Source of the DNA: Sneathiella litorea
GTDB lineage: Bacteria > Pseudomonadota > Alphaproteobacteria > Sneathiellales > Sneathiellaceae
Direction of reading: 5' to 3'
NCBI RefSeq assembly: GCF_009882915.1
Contig: NZ_WTUW01000009.1
Location: 124,001-188,000, forward strand
Length of the DNA: 64,000 bases
Part shown: positions 8,272 to 17,462 of the stretch, in pieces
Layout of the letters: every line of letters begins with the position of its first letter
How positions within the stretch are numbered: position 1 is the first letter of the stretch
Notes under the pieces: model-generated
What the model was told of the DNA's origin: nothing
What the model saw: only the letters and a program-made list of their open reading frames with translations
Databases searched by the model: none
Translations under genes and position numbers: made by a program

Positions 8272-10710
8272 TCAGGCCCTCAACCGTTCATTTTCAGGGT
8301 CAAAGACCGATTCCTCAATGACGGTCGCGGGATAGCGCGTCCCCAGGATTTCAATCTCCAACTTGGTGCCAATAGCCTCCATCCCGGCCTTGATATACCC
8401 TTGCGCGAGACTTTTTCCGACCCAGTGGCCATAGGCCCCCGCCGTTGCCCGGCCAACAATATTTCCGCTTATATCGTAAAGCGGCTCGTTCCCGAGCGGA
8501 TCCGCATCCGTGATTCCGTCCACCTCAAGGCAGACAAAGGATTGGGGCACGCCCTCCTCCTTCTGCCTGATCAACGCGTCCCGGCCAATGAAATCACCCT
8601 TATCGAGATGGACGAAGCGTTCCAGACCGGCCTCAAACACGGAATATTCACGGGTCAGGTCCTGCCCCCACATACGATAGTTCTTTTCCATGCGCAGGCT
8701 GTCCATGGCGCGCATGCCGCACATGCCGAGGCCGAATTCCTCCCCCGCCTCCACAATCGCGTCATAGATATGGTTCTGGTACTCGATCGGGTGATGCAGC
8801 TCCCAGCCGAGGTCGCCGACAAAATTAACGCGAAGGGCCCGGCAAGGCGCCAGACCGACGGTGATATGCTGTCCGGTCAGCCATTTAAAGCCATTGTTGG
8901 AAAGGTCGGCATCGGTGATTTTGCGGAGGATATCGCGGGATTTCGGCCCCGCCAGCACCAGCACCCCATGCGCCGTTGTGACGTTATCGAGGCGGACCGA
9001 ACCGTCATCCGGCAGATGCTTCAGCAGATAATCATGATCAAATCGTTCCGCCGCCCCGGAACTGACCAGATAGAACGCTTCCGGCCCGTCGCGCATGATG
9101 GTGAATTCAGAGCGAATACCGCCCCGCTTGTTCAGCGCGTGGGAGAGGTTAATACGCCCGACGCCTTTCGGCAGCTTGCGACAGACAAGCCGGTCGAGAT
9201 AGGCCTCCGCTCCCGGTCCCGTCACCTCGAATTTCGAGAAGCTGGTGATATCGATTAGTCCGGCGTTTGTTCGCATATTCTTCACTTCATTACCCACATG
9301 CTCGAAATAGTTGGAACGGCGGAAGCTCCATTGATCCTTCGGCTCCACCCCTTCTGGCGCAAACCAGTTAGGCCGTTCCCAGCCATAGCGCTGGCCGAAC
9401 ACCGCCCCACGGGCCGCCATGCGGTCATGACAGGGGCTCATCTTGAGTGGCCGACCGGCCCCACGCTCCTCATCGGGATAATGAATTACGAAGACATGCT
9501 CATAACATTCCTCATTCTTGATCTTGGTATAGGGCTTGGTGGCATAGGCACCGAAGCGGCGCGGGTCGACATCCATCATGTCGATACCGGGCTCGCCTTC
9601 GGTGATCCATTCGGCAAGCTGCCAGCCGGAGCCGCCCGCCGCCGTCACGCCGAAGCTATGCCCCTCATTAATCCAGAAATTCTTGAGGCCCCAGGCCGGG
9701 CCAATCATCGGGCTGCCGTCGGGGGTATAGGCAATGGGTCCGTTGACAATATCCTTGATCCCCGCATCGGCAAAGGTCGGCACGCGCTTGATCGCCGCCT
9801 CCACATGAGGCATGAGCCGTTCGAGATCGCCGGGGAAAAGATCCTGCCCGAAGCTTTCCGGCACCCCATCCACAAAACAGGCGGGCGCACCCTTCTCATA
9901 CGGACCAAGAATGTATCCCTGCCGTTCTTCCCGCAGGTAATAAGACGCGTCACTCTCCCGCAGGACGGCCATTTCCGGCAGGCCGGCCTTCTTGCGCTCG
10001 ATCAGTTCCGGCACTTCGTCGGTGACAATATATTGATGCTCCACGGGGATAACCGGAATATCGAGCCCGACCATGGAGAGCGTCTGGCGGGCGTAGTTGC
10101 CGGTGCAACTGACCACATGCTCGGCGGTGATGTCGCCCTTGTTGGTGCGGACCAGCCATTCGCCGTTCTTCTGCTGCTCAATGGAGAGGACCTCTGTATG
10201 GCGGTTGATCTCCGCCCCACCGTTCCGCGCGCCGATCGCCATGGCGTTGGTCACATCCACCGGCGCGATATGGCCGTCATCGGGATGATAGAGCGCCCCA
10301 ACCAGACCATCGGTATCAGAAAGCGGCCAGAGCTCCTTCACCTGTTTCGGCGTAATGATCTCATACGGCACGCCAATGGTGTTCGCGGTGCCGCAGTATT
10401 TGAGATATTCATCCATGCGCTCCTTGTTGGTCGCAAGACGGAGGTTCCCGGTCACATGGAAGCTGACATTCTGTCCGGTCTCGGCCTCCAGCCTTTTATA
10501 GAGGTCAACACTGTATTTATGAATTTGCCCGACGGCATAGCTCATATTGAAGAGCGGGAGAAGCCCCGCCGCATGCCAGGTTGATCCGGCGGTGAGTTCC
10601 GTCCGTTCCAGCAGGACCACATCTGACCACCCCTTCTTGGTCAGATGGTAAAGCGTGCTGACCCCGACAACGCCGCCGCCAATGACAACTACCCGCGCAT
10701 GTGATTTCAT
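8272..10710 (-). CDS. Dimethylglycine/sarcosine dehydrogenase-like flavoprotein (FAD oxidoreductase fused to GcvT domain)
   Basis: 812 residues from ATG 10710. The N-terminal half is a D-amino-acid-oxidase-type FAD domain with VVVIGGGVVGVSTLYHL and STWHAAGLLP; the His (about residue 46) matches the covalently flavinylated His of mammalian dimethylglycine dehydrogenase. The C-terminal half (about 430-812) is an aminomethyltransferase-like THF-binding region (NAGLIDITSFSKFEVTGPGA, then DLGWELHHP). Length and fold agree with DMGDH and SARDH (about 830-900 residues). The family oxidatively removes an N-methyl group, passes electrons to ETF and delivers the carbon to THF as methylene-THF. Synteny with an MttB homologue makes dimethylglycine the favoured substrate, but sarcosine cannot be excluded. 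143 bp without a gene separate it from the corrinoid protein. Confidence 0.9.
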   Translation of the reverse strand: MKSHARVVVIGGGVVGVSTLYHLTKKGWSDVVLLERTELTAGSTWHAAGLLPLFNMSYAVGQIHKYSVDLYKRLEAETGQNVSFHVTGNLRLATNKERMDEYLKYCGTANTIGVPYEIITPKQVKELWPLSDTDGLVGALYHPDDGHIAPVDVTNAMAIGARNGGAEINRHTEVLSIEQQKNGEWLVRTNKGDITAEHVVSCTGNYARQTLSMVGLDIPVIPVEHQYIVTDEVPELIERKKAGLPEMAVLRESDASYYLREERQGYILGPYEKGAPACFVDGVPESFGQDLFPGDLERLMPHVEAAIKRVPTFADAGIKDIVNGPIAYTPDGSPMIGPAWGLKNFWINEGHSFGVTAAGGSGWQLAEWITEGEPGIDMMDVDPRRFGAYATKPYTKIKNEECYEHVFVIHYPDEERGAGRPLKMSPCHDRMAARGAVFGQRYGWERPNWFAPEGVEPKDQWSFRRSNYFEHVGNEVKNMRTNAGLIDITSFSKFEVTGPGAEAYLDRLVCRKLPKGVGRINLSHALNKRGGIRSEFTIMRDGPEAFYLVSSGAAERFDHDYLLKHLPDDGSVRLDNVTTAHGVLVLAGPKSRDILRKITDADLSNNGFKWLTGQHITVGLAPCRALRVNFVGDLGWELHHPIEYQNHIYDAIVEAGEEFGLGMCGMRAMDSLRMEKNYRMWGQDLTREYSVFEAGLERFVHLDKGDFIGRDALIRQKEEGVPQSFVCLEVDGITDADPLGNEPLYDISGNIVGRATAGAYGHWVGKSLAQGYIKAGMEAIGTKLEIEILGTRYPATVIEESVFDPENERLRA

Positions 10711-10988
10711 TTTGTCCGTCCCCTTTGCCCTGCAGCATGCCCGAGAGGCATAGATTTTCCCTCCGTCCACCGTGGCGATTGCGCTTTTAAATCGCTAACG
10801 GGTCTCCGACGCTCCCTGTTCCTTAGCCGTCATGCCCGACAAGCCGTCCTGTCGTCCCTTTCGGCGACTGTTCTATATTCGCCAGAGAAATTCGGAAAAA
10901 GACGCCCACTGGCTAGTCCGCGCGCGGATATCCGATTTAATTTCATGAAAGACGCGCTTCTGTCTGGTGAGACAAGCTGGAGGAAATC
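10711..10988. promoter_or_regulatory. Divergent promoter region between DMGDH-like and MttB-like genes
   Basis: 278 bp without a convincing gene separate two divergent starts. A strong ribosome-binding site (GGAGGAAATC) lies directly before the MttB ATG at 10989, and a GGGGAC stretch lies before the DMGDH start. A short inverted repeat of CGACA and TGTCG with an 8 bp spacer lies near 10832-10850. No B12-box or other riboswitch core was recognised. The region is the natural place for a shared operator, possibly bound by the GlxA-type regulator at 868-1857. Confidence 0.5.
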
Positions 10989-12527
10989 ATGAGTGCAAGA
11001 GAAGGTCGCAGCAATCGGAGAGGGCGCGATGCCCGCCGTGAGGCAAGGGCAGTCAACCAAAGTCGCCATATCCCCTATATTACGCGGAATATACCTGTCA
11101 CCAATCTGGTGAGTGACGAGGCGCTCGAGATTATAGAGGCAAATGCCGACACGATCCTGGAAGAAATCGGCCTTGAATTCCGGGAGGATCCGGAATCGCT
11201 CGCGCTCTGGAAATCTGTCGGGGCGGATGTGCAGGGTGAACGGGTGCATTTCCCGAAAGGCCTCTGCCAGCAGCTTTTGAAAACCGCGCCGGCCGAGTTC
11301 ACCCAATATGCGAGAAATCCCGCGAACAATGTCCAGATCGGCGGCAATAATACGGTACTGGCACCAGTCTATGGCCCGCCCTTCGTGCATGATCTCGACA
11401 AGGGTCGCCGCTATGGCACGATCAAGGATTTCGAAAATTTCGTGAAGCTCGCCTATATGGCACCCGCCATGCATCATTCCGGCGGAACCGTCTGCGAGCC
11501 GGTCGACCTGCCCGTCAACAAGCGGCATTTCGACATGGTATACAGCCATATCAAATATTCCGACAAGCCCTTCATGGGCTCCGTCACCGCACCAGAACGG
11601 GCACAGGACAGCGTGGATATGGCCTCCCTCGTCTTCGGGGAGGAGTTCGTGCAAAACAACTGCGTGATGCTGAACCTGATCAATGCCAACTCCCCCATGA
11701 CCTATGATGCGACCATGCTGGGCGCGCTCAAGACCTATGCGGCGAATAATCAGGCCTGCGTCGTCTCTCCCTTTATCCTCTCGGGCGCCATGAGCCCGGT
11801 TTCAGGAGCCGGCACCCTCTCGCAGCTTCTGGCCGAAGCCATGGCCGGTTGCGCCCTTACGCAGATTATCAAGCCGGGTACGCCCGTCATCTTCGGCACC
11901 TTTGTGAGTTCCATCTCCATGCAGTCAGGCGCGCCGACTTTCGGCACTCCGGAAAGCAGTCTCGTCCTCAACGGCGCGGCAGAACTTTCGCGCCGCTTGA
12001 ACCTGCCGTTCCGTTCCGGTGGATCCTTCACGGCGTCAAAGCTGCCGGACGCGCAGGCCGCCTATGAAAGCGCGCAAACGCTGCTGATGACGCTTCTATC
12101 GGGCGTGAATTTCTCGCTCCATGCGGCGGGCTGGCTCGAGGGCGGGCTCTGTTCATCCTATGAGAAATTCGTCATGGATATCGATCAATGCGCAATGATG
12201 GAAGTGTTGGCCCGCGGCATTGATGTCAGTGAGAACGGTCAGGCCATGGATGCGGTGCGTGAGGTTGGGCCCGGTGGCCATTTCCTTGGTTGTGCCCATA
12301 CGCAGGCAAATTTCGAGGATGCCTTCTACCGGTCCCGTACCGCCGACAACAACTCGGTCGAGCAATGGCAGGCGGACGGCTCCAAGGACACGGCCACGCG
12401 GGCCAACGCCATCTGGAAGCAGATGCTCGCTGATTATCAGGCGCCCGCCCTGGATCAGGGTATTGATGACGCCCTGCAGGAGTTCATGGCGAAGCGAAAG
12501 GCATCCTTCGCGGATTCAAATGTCTAG
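10989..12527 (+). CDS. MttB-family (non-pyrrolysine) trimethylamine/betaine:corrinoid methyltransferase
   Basis: 512 residues with no internal amber codon, so this is a non-Pyl member of the trimethylamine methyltransferase superfamily, like MtgB (glycine betaine), MtpB (proline betaine) and MtcB (carnitine). Family landmarks include ILEEIGLEFREDPE, PVYGPPFVHDLDKG, LINANSPMTYDATMLG, QAGAP-like SMQSGAPTFGTPE and EVGPGGHFLGCAHT near the C-terminus. The enzyme should transfer one methyl from a quaternary amine to the Co(I) corrinoid protein encoded at 7442-8128. The start has a textbook Shine-Dalgarno. It is divergent from the dimethylglycine dehydrogenase-like gene, which would consume the product of glycine betaine demethylation. 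Family certain; exact substrate inferred. The N-terminus is unusually Arg-rich. Confidence 0.92.
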   Translation: MSAREGRSNRRGRDARREARAVNQSRHIPYITRNIPVTNLVSDEALEIIEANADTILEEIGLEFREDPESLALWKSVGADVQGERVHFPKGLCQQLLKTAPAEFTQYARNPANNVQIGGNNTVLAPVYGPPFVHDLDKGRRYGTIKDFENFVKLAYMAPAMHHSGGTVCEPVDLPVNKRHFDMVYSHIKYSDKPFMGSVTAPERAQDSVDMASLVFGEEFVQNNCVMLNLINANSPMTYDATMLGALKTYAANNQACVVSPFILSGAMSPVSGAGTLSQLLAEAMAGCALTQIIKPGTPVIFGTFVSSISMQSGAPTFGTPESSLVLNGAAELSRRLNLPFRSGGSFTASKLPDAQAAYESAQTLLMTLLSGVNFSLHAAGWLEGGLCSSYEKFVMDIDQCAMMEVLARGIDVSENGQAMDAVREVGPGGHFLGCAHTQANFEDAFYRSRTADNNSVEQWQADGSKDTATRANAIWKQMLADYQAPALDQGIDDALQEFMAKRKASFADSNV

Positions 12528-13258
12528 CGGTCGGCGGTAAAGGTCCCGCCAAAGGCGAAACGGCTGCCCGGATGATACAGGCGCACCGTGGTGATCATCT
12601 CGTCTCCGGCGTAGGTGTGCCGCTCCAGCGTGAGGACCGGCTCCCCCTCTTTCAGGCGAAGCAGACGCTTTTGCTCGGTCGTCGGGATATCGGCGCTAAT
12701 GCGATGATCGGCATGGCTATATGGCATGGTGCGGATCAGGAAGCCGCTTGGAGTCTCGCCCGTGAAATCCTGATCGATAAAGGCCGGCACAAGACATGGA
12801 TTGACATAGCGTTCCTCCAGTTCCACCGGTAGGCCATTTTCCGAATGCAACATCAGGCAGTGATAGAGACGATCCCCCTGCCCGGCCATCGATTCCCTTA
12901 ACTCAATCGGCACGGCAATTTCTTTCAGGCTCAGGAGTTCCGCGCTATGCTCCCCGCCGCGGTCGGCAATTTCCGCCGCTATATTGCGGATTTCCAGAAG
13001 GCCGGATTCAAGCTTGCTCGGCGCGACAAAGGTGCCGGAGCCCTGCCGACGTGCAAGAACCCCTTCCTGCGTCAGTTCCCGCAGCGCCCGGTTGATCGTC
13101 ATTCGAGAGGCATCAAGCTCAGCCACCAGCGCATGCTCGGTTGGGATGCGATCACCTGCGCACCATTCCCCGCTCCCGATCTTGCGGAGAATCAGGTCCT
13201 TGATCTGCTGATAGAGCGGGCCGGGTTTTTGTATTCTGAGGTCGTTTATATTGTTCAT
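12524..13258 (-). CDS. hutC: Histidine utilisation repressor (GntR/HutC family)
   Basis: 244 residues. The N-terminal 75 residues are a GntR winged helix (PLYQQIKDLILRKIGSGEW, then ELDASRMTINRALRELTQEGVLARRQGSGTFV). The rest is a UTRA effector domain (LYHCLMLHSENGLPVELEERYVNP, PTTEQKRLLRLKEGEPVLTLERHTY), which in HutC binds urocanate. It lies 14 bp downstream of hutF on the same strand, so it is probably cotranscribed and autoregulated. A TGTA-N2-TACA palindrome in the hutF-hutI intergenic region is its probable operator. Its stop codon overlaps that of the convergent MttB-like gene in a shared CTAG. Confidence 0.95.
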   Translation of the reverse strand: MNNINDLRIQKPGPLYQQIKDLILRKIGSGEWCAGDRIPTEHALVAELDASRMTINRALRELTQEGVLARRQGSGTFVAPSKLESGLLEIRNIAAEIADRGGEHSAELLSLKEIAVPIELRESMAGQGDRLYHCLMLHSENGLPVELEERYVNPCLVPAFIDQDFTGETPSGFLIRTMPYSHADHRISADIPTTEQKRLLRLKEGEPVLTLERHTYAGDEMITTVRLYHPGSRFAFGGTFTADR

Positions 13259-13272
13259 TCCTAGTCCAAATA

Positions 13273-14643
13273 TCAGTACCCGGCTGCCAGTTCCTTCATC
13301 ACCCGGCGGAACCGATGGGTGATGGCCTCCTCCTCCAAATGGTGACGGTCCCGGATCACCAGTTTACCGTCGACCGCGACATCCTTTACCACAGTGTTAT
13401 CGCCCGCGAACAGCCAGCTATCGAGAATTTTCCGGGCCGATTTTCCGATCAGTGCCGGATGATTTTTATCAAGCACAACAAAATTTGCCCGGCTGCCAAC
13501 CTGCAGACCCGGTTCGCCAGGTCGGCCAAGCGCCTGATGCCCGCCCAGGAATGCCTTTGAATAAATCTGCATACCGGTCGAGTTTGTCTCGTTCCCAAGG
13601 ACATTTCGCGATTCATGCGTGAGTCGCTGACCATACTCCAGCATCCGCACCTCCTCGGCGAGGGAGATATAGATGTTGCTGTCCGAGCCAAGGGCAATGC
13701 GTCCGCCATCCTTCAGGAAAACGCTCGCCGGGAAAACCCCATCGCCGAGATTAGCCTCGGTGATCGGGCAGAGCCCCACCACCGCGCCAGATTGCGCGAT
13801 AGACTTTCGGCCGGATTCCTTGATATGAGTCGCATGAACAAGGCACCAGCGCTCATCAACCGCCACATTCTCAAACAGCCAGTCTACCGGCCGCAGGCCC
13901 GACCACTCAACGCAATCGGCCACCTCCTTCTGTTGCTCTGCGATATGGATATGACAGGGCATATCCGCCGGCACCTGCGCAATAAGATCACGCAGCAAGG
14001 TCGGATCAACCGCCCGGAGCGAATGCGGCGCGACACCCACAATGCAAGATGGCTCCGATTTGCAGGCCTCCTGCAGCCGCTCAACAAGGTTGAGAAAATT
14101 CTCTCCCTCCATAATGAAACGGCGCTGATGTTCCTGCGGAGGCTCCCCGCCAAAGCCACCATAGCGATAAAGCACAGGCAGGAGGGTAAGGCCAATTCCC
14201 GTTTCTTTGGCCGCGGCAATTATCCGGCCACTCATTTCCGAGGGATCGGCATAGGCCGCACCGTCCCTGTCATGATGGAGATAGTGAAACTCCCCGACCG
14301 AGGTAAACCCCGACTTCAGCATTTCAAGATAAAGCTGTGACGCAATCGCTTCCAGCTGATCCGGGGTAATTGCGCTCAGAAAGCGATACATAACCTGACG
14401 CCAGCTCCAGAAACTGTCTGCCGATGGCCCCGCCATCTCCGCAAGACCTGCCATGGCACGTTGAAAGGCGTGGGAATGCACATTGGCCATGCCCGGCACG
14501 GCGAATCCGTGGTGGACAATATCCGCCTCATGCGCGGCCCCATCCCTCGCTGCCAGAATTTCCCCGTTTTCGGCAATATCAAGGAGCTGATTTTGCCGCC
14601 ACCCGTTGGGAGTCAGTATTTCGTCAAAAAAATGCTTGATCAT
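13273..14643 (-). CDS. hutF: Formimidoylglutamate deiminase
   Basis: 456 residues, amidohydrolase fold. Metal-binding motifs are visible: NVHSHAFQRAMAG at the first strand, CHIHIAEQ in the middle, VHATH and GSDSNIYI toward the C-terminus. HutF converts N-formimidoyl-glutamate to N-formyl-glutamate and ammonia, the fourth step of the five-step histidine pathway completed by HutG. It is divergent from hutI and is followed by hutC. A 7 bp inverted repeat overlaps its start codon, which suggests control at the level of transcript initiation or early translation. Confidence 0.95.
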   Translation of the reverse strand: MIKHFFDEILTPNGWRQNQLLDIAENGEILAARDGAAHEADIVHHGFAVPGMANVHSHAFQRAMAGLAEMAGPSADSFWSWRQVMYRFLSAITPDQLEAIASQLYLEMLKSGFTSVGEFHYLHHDRDGAAYADPSEMSGRIIAAAKETGIGLTLLPVLYRYGGFGGEPPQEHQRRFIMEGENFLNLVERLQEACKSEPSCIVGVAPHSLRAVDPTLLRDLIAQVPADMPCHIHIAEQQKEVADCVEWSGLRPVDWLFENVAVDERWCLVHATHIKESGRKSIAQSGAVVGLCPITEANLGDGVFPASVFLKDGGRIALGSDSNIYISLAEEVRMLEYGQRLTHESRNVLGNETNSTGMQIYSKAFLGGHQALGRPGEPGLQVGSRANFVVLDKNHPALIGKSARKILDSWLFAGDNTVVKDVAVDGKLVIRDRHHLEEEAITHRFRRVMKELAAGY

Positions 14644-14657
14644 AAGATAAATCTTAT
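14642..14657. repeat. Inverted repeat ATAAGAT-AA-ATCTTAT overlapping the hutF start codon
   Basis: Two perfect 7 bp arms separated by 2 bp; extended to 10 bp each there is one mismatch. The left arm covers two bases of the hutF ATG (14641-14643). It is distinct from the TGTA-N2-TACA site 7 bp further right. It could be a second operator or the binding site of another regulator. Confidence 0.45.
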
Positions 14658-14663
14658 CATAAT

Positions 14664-14681
14664 AATTTGTATATACAAATT
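14664..14681. promoter_or_regulatory. Probable HutC operator (18 bp perfect palindrome)
   Basis: AATTTGTATATACAAATT is a perfect 18 bp palindrome containing TGTA-TA-TACA, the core TGTA-N2-TACA recognised by HutC in Pseudomonas. It lies 21 bp upstream of hutI and 21 bp upstream of hutF, in the 59 bp between the two divergent starts, so one bound repressor could silence both arms. The assignment rests on motif match plus location; binding is not shown. Confidence 0.75.
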
Positions 14682-14702
14682 TAAAATAAAGGCAGGGGAG
14701 AA

Positions 14703-15917
14703 ATGGCGAAAGCGGTTTGCGACAGACTATTCATCAACGCACATCTTGCCACTATGACAAAAGGGGATGAACCTTACGGCGCGATTGATGCCGACTCCCT
14801 CGCCATATCTGGGGAAAAGATCAGCTGGATGGGCCTTGCGGAAAGCGGCGCGCCGGAGGCAAGAGAGGTGATTGACATCGAAGGCCGCTGGATGACGCCG
14901 GGCCTCATTGACTGCCACACCCATCTTGTCTATGCCGGAAATCGTGCACAGGAATTCGAGATGAGCCTCAATGGCGCGACCTATGAGGAAATCGCCGCGA
15001 AAGGCGGCGGCATTCTTTCCACGGTCAAGGCAACACGAGAGGCCAGCGAGAGCGATCTCGCCGCCGAAAGCCAGATCCGTCTTGAGGCGATGATGGCCGC
15101 AGGCGTGACGACGGTCGAGATCAAGTCGGGCTACGGCCTCGATCTCGAAAACGAAGTCAAAATGCTGGAGGCCGCCAAGCATCTGGGTGAGATCAATCCG
15201 GTCCGGGTCGTTAAAACCTTTCTCGGCGCCCATGCGCTGCCGCCGGAATTTGCGGGCGACAGTGATGGCTATATGGCTAAGGTCATCCACGAAATGCTGC
15301 CGACCATCCACGCGCTCGGGCTCGTAGATGCCATCGATGCCTTTTGCGAGAAGATCGCCTTCTCTGAAGACCAGGTGCGACAGCTTTTCAAGGCCGCCGA
15401 CAAGCTGAATATCCCTATCAAGCTCCATGCGGAACAGCTCAGTAACCAGCGCGGCGCCGAACTGGCCGCCCATTTCAAGGCCCTGTCTGCCGATCATCTG
15501 GAATATATCGACGAGAGGGGCGTGAAGGAGATGGCAAAGGCGGGCACTGTTGCGGTGATCCTTCCCGGTGCCTTTTATTACCTCCGCGAGACGCAAAAGC
15601 CACCAATAGAGCTATTTCGGAAATATAATGTGCCCTTGGCGCTTGCCACCGACTGCAATCCCGGCTCCTCGCCAACGACGAACCCTCAGTTAATGATGAA
15701 TATGGCGGCGGTGCTATTCCGAATGACTCCGGAGGAATCCCTCGCCGGTTTCACGCGCAATGCCGCCAGGGCGCTTGGTCTTTCGGATAAAATCGGCACG
15801 CTGGAGATCGGTAAACAAGCTGATCTCGCCATCTGGGATATCGAGCATCCTTCAGAACTCACACAAGCGATTGGCGCGAACCCGCTCCATTCCCGGTATT
15901 TTGGAGGTCATAAATGA
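14703..15917 (+). CDS. hutI: Imidazolonepropionase
   Basis: 404 residues, amidohydrolase superfamily. Zn-site motifs are visible: [29 protein letters not shown] and [10 protein letters not shown]. The enzyme hydrolyses 4-imidazolone-5-propionate to N-formimidoyl-glutamate (third step of histidine breakdown). The start has a strong Shine-Dalgarno (GGCAGGGGAG, 2 bp before ATG). Its stop overlaps the hutH start by 4 bp (ATGA), so the two are translationally coupled. First gene of the plus-strand hut operon, downstream of the HutC-type palindrome. Confidence 0.97.
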   Translation: MAKAVCDRLFINAHLATMTKGDEPYGAIDADSLAISGEKISWMGLAESGAPEAREVIDIEGRWMTPGLIDCHTHLVYAGNRAQEFEMSLNGATYEEIAAKGGGILSTVKATREASESDLAAESQIRLEAMMAAGVTTVEIKSGYGLDLENEVKMLEAAKHLGEINPVRVVKTFLGAHALPPEFAGDSDGYMAKVIHEMLPTIHALGLVDAIDAFCEKIAFSEDQVRQLFKAADKLNIPIKLHAEQLSNQRGAELAAHFKALSADHLEYIDERGVKEMAKAGTVAVILPGAFYYLRETQKPPIELFRKYNVPLALATDCNPGSSPTTNPQLMMNMAAVLFRMTPEESLAGFTRNAARALGLSDKIGTLEIGKQADLAIWDIEHPSELTQAIGANPLHSRYFGGHK

Positions 15918-17461
15918 ATATCCACTCGACAAACATTATTCTTTCTCCGGGGCATCTCACCTTGGATGAACTACGCCTGATTTATGAGGGGGAGCGCAAG
16001 CTCACCCTGGACCCCGCCTGCCGTGATGTAGTGGATGCGGGCGCCGCGGCCGTCCAAAAAATCGTCGAGGACGACCGCACGGTCTACGGTATCAACACCG
16101 GATTCGGCCGCCTCGCACAGGAGATTATTCCGCAGGACAAGCTGGAGGCCTTGCAGAAAAACCTCGTCCTGTCTCATTCCACCGGAGTGGGCCCACTGCT
16201 GAATGACAATATCGTCCGCCTTATCATGGCGATGAAGGCGGCCAGCCTCGCGCGCGGCTTTTCCGGTGTTCGCATGTCGGTGATCGATGCCCTGATGACT
16301 TTTCTGGAGTATAAAATCTATCCCTGTATTCCGGCGAAAGGCTCTGTCGGGGCGTCCGGCGACCTTGCCCCCCTCGCCCATATGACCGCAGCCCTGATGG
16401 GAATCGGGAATGTGCGCTTCGACGGGGAGGTTGTGCCTGCCGACGCCACATTGAAAGCCCTGATGATTACGCCGCTCACCCTCGGCCCCAAGGAAGGGCT
16501 GGCGCTTCTGAACGGGACGCAGGTCTCCACCGCGCTTGCCCTTGCGGGCCTGTTTGAAACGGAAAAGCTTCTCGCTGCGGCAACACTCGCGGGCAGCCTC
16601 TCCCTGGATGCGGCGCAAGGGACCGATGCGCCGTTCGATACAAGAATTCACGCAGCACGCGGCCAGATCGGGCAAATGGAGATGGCGGCGAGCTATCGCG
16701 CCCTGATCGAGGGGAGTGAAATCCGCAAATCCCATGAGGACTGCGAGAAGGTGCAGGATCCCTATTGCCTGCGCTGCCAACCGCAGGTGATGGGCGCCTG
16801 TCTCGATCAGATGCGCCATGCGGCAAAGGTCCTCATCATCGAGGCGAACTCCGTTTCCGACAATCCGCTGGTCTTTGTCGAAACCGGCGAGGTCATCTCC
16901 GGCGGAAATTTCCACGCCGAGCCGGTGGCACTCGTTGCCGATAATCTTGCACTCGCCATCGCCGAAATTGGCTCCATGTCCGAACGGCGCATCGCCATGC
17001 TCGTCGATACTTCGATCAGCGGCCTGCCGGCCTTTCTGGTCACCAGCGCCGGGATCAATTCGGGCTTCATGATTGCCCATGTGACAGCCGCCTCACTCGC
17101 CAGCGAGAACAAGCAGCAGGCCTATCCCGCCTCTGTTGACAGCATCCCGACCTCCGCCAATCAGGAGGATCATGTCAGCATGGCGACACATGGCGCGCGG
17201 CGGCTCCTGCGTATGGCAGAGAATACGGCGGCCATTGTCGGGATTGAATTGCTGGCCGCGACACAGGGGATAGAGCTTCGCGCACCCCTTAAAACCTCCG
17301 CCCCACTGGAAAAACTTCATGCGGCAATCCGCAAAATTGTCGAACCCTATGTGGAAGATCGTTTTTTCGCGCCGGATATCGAGGCTGCGAAAAAGCTCGT
17401 GCTGAGCGGCGCACTCGCGACCGAGTTCGCCGACTTTCTTCCTGATACATTGGAGAGTTAG
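15914..17461 (+). CDS. hutH: Histidine ammonia-lyase
   Basis: 515 residues, the usual length. The MIO prosthetic group forms from the Ala-Ser-Gly within [15 protein letters not shown]. Other family motifs are [11 protein letters not shown] near the N-terminus, [10 protein letters not shown] and [14 protein letters not shown]-like [14 protein letters not shown]. The enzyme deaminates L-histidine to trans-urocanate, the inducer that relieves HutC repression. It starts within the end of hutI and is followed two bases later by hutG, whose ribosome-binding site lies inside the hutH end. Confidence 0.97.
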   Translation: MNIHSTNIILSPGHLTLDELRLIYEGERKLTLDPACRDVVDAGAAAVQKIVEDDRTVYGINTGFGRLAQEIIPQDKLEALQKNLVLSHSTGVGPLLNDNIVRLIMAMKAASLARGFSGVRMSVIDALMTFLEYKIYPCIPAKGSVGASGDLAPLAHMTAALMGIGNVRFDGEVVPADATLKALMITPLTLGPKEGLALLNGTQVSTALALAGLFETEKLLAAATLAGSLSLDAAQGTDAPFDTRIHAARGQIGQMEMAASYRALIEGSEIRKSHEDCEKVQDPYCLRCQPQVMGACLDQMRHAAKVLIIEANSVSDNPLVFVETGEVISGGNFHAEPVALVADNLALAIAEIGSMSERRIAMLVDTSISGLPAFLVTSAGINSGFMIAHVTAASLASENKQQAYPASVDSIPTSANQEDHVSMATHGARRLLRMAENTAAIVGIELLAATQGIELRAPLKTSAPLEKLHAAIRKIVEPYVEDRFFAPDIEAAKKLVLSGALATEFADFLPDTLES

Positions 17462-17462
17462 C

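Noticed and set aside
7094-8335. Long open frame on the plus strand opposite DUF1638 and the corrinoid protein
   Set aside because: Its translation has no family features and is His/Arg/Pro-rich; the minus-strand genes explain the sequence.
9298-10584. Long plus-strand frame inside the DMGDH-like gene
   Set aside because: Shadow of a GC-rich coding sequence; no start signal, no recognisable domain.
10711-10988. Possible cobalamin riboswitch upstream of corrinoid genes (a CACTGG near 10903)
   Set aside because: The B12-box and conserved core are absent, and no paired expression platform was recognised.
10989-12527. Pyrrolysine-containing MttB
   Set aside because: No in-frame amber codon within the gene, and no pyl genes in the window.
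15971-17080. Long minus-strand frame opposite hutH
   Set aside because: hutH is unmistakable; the opposite frame is compositional.
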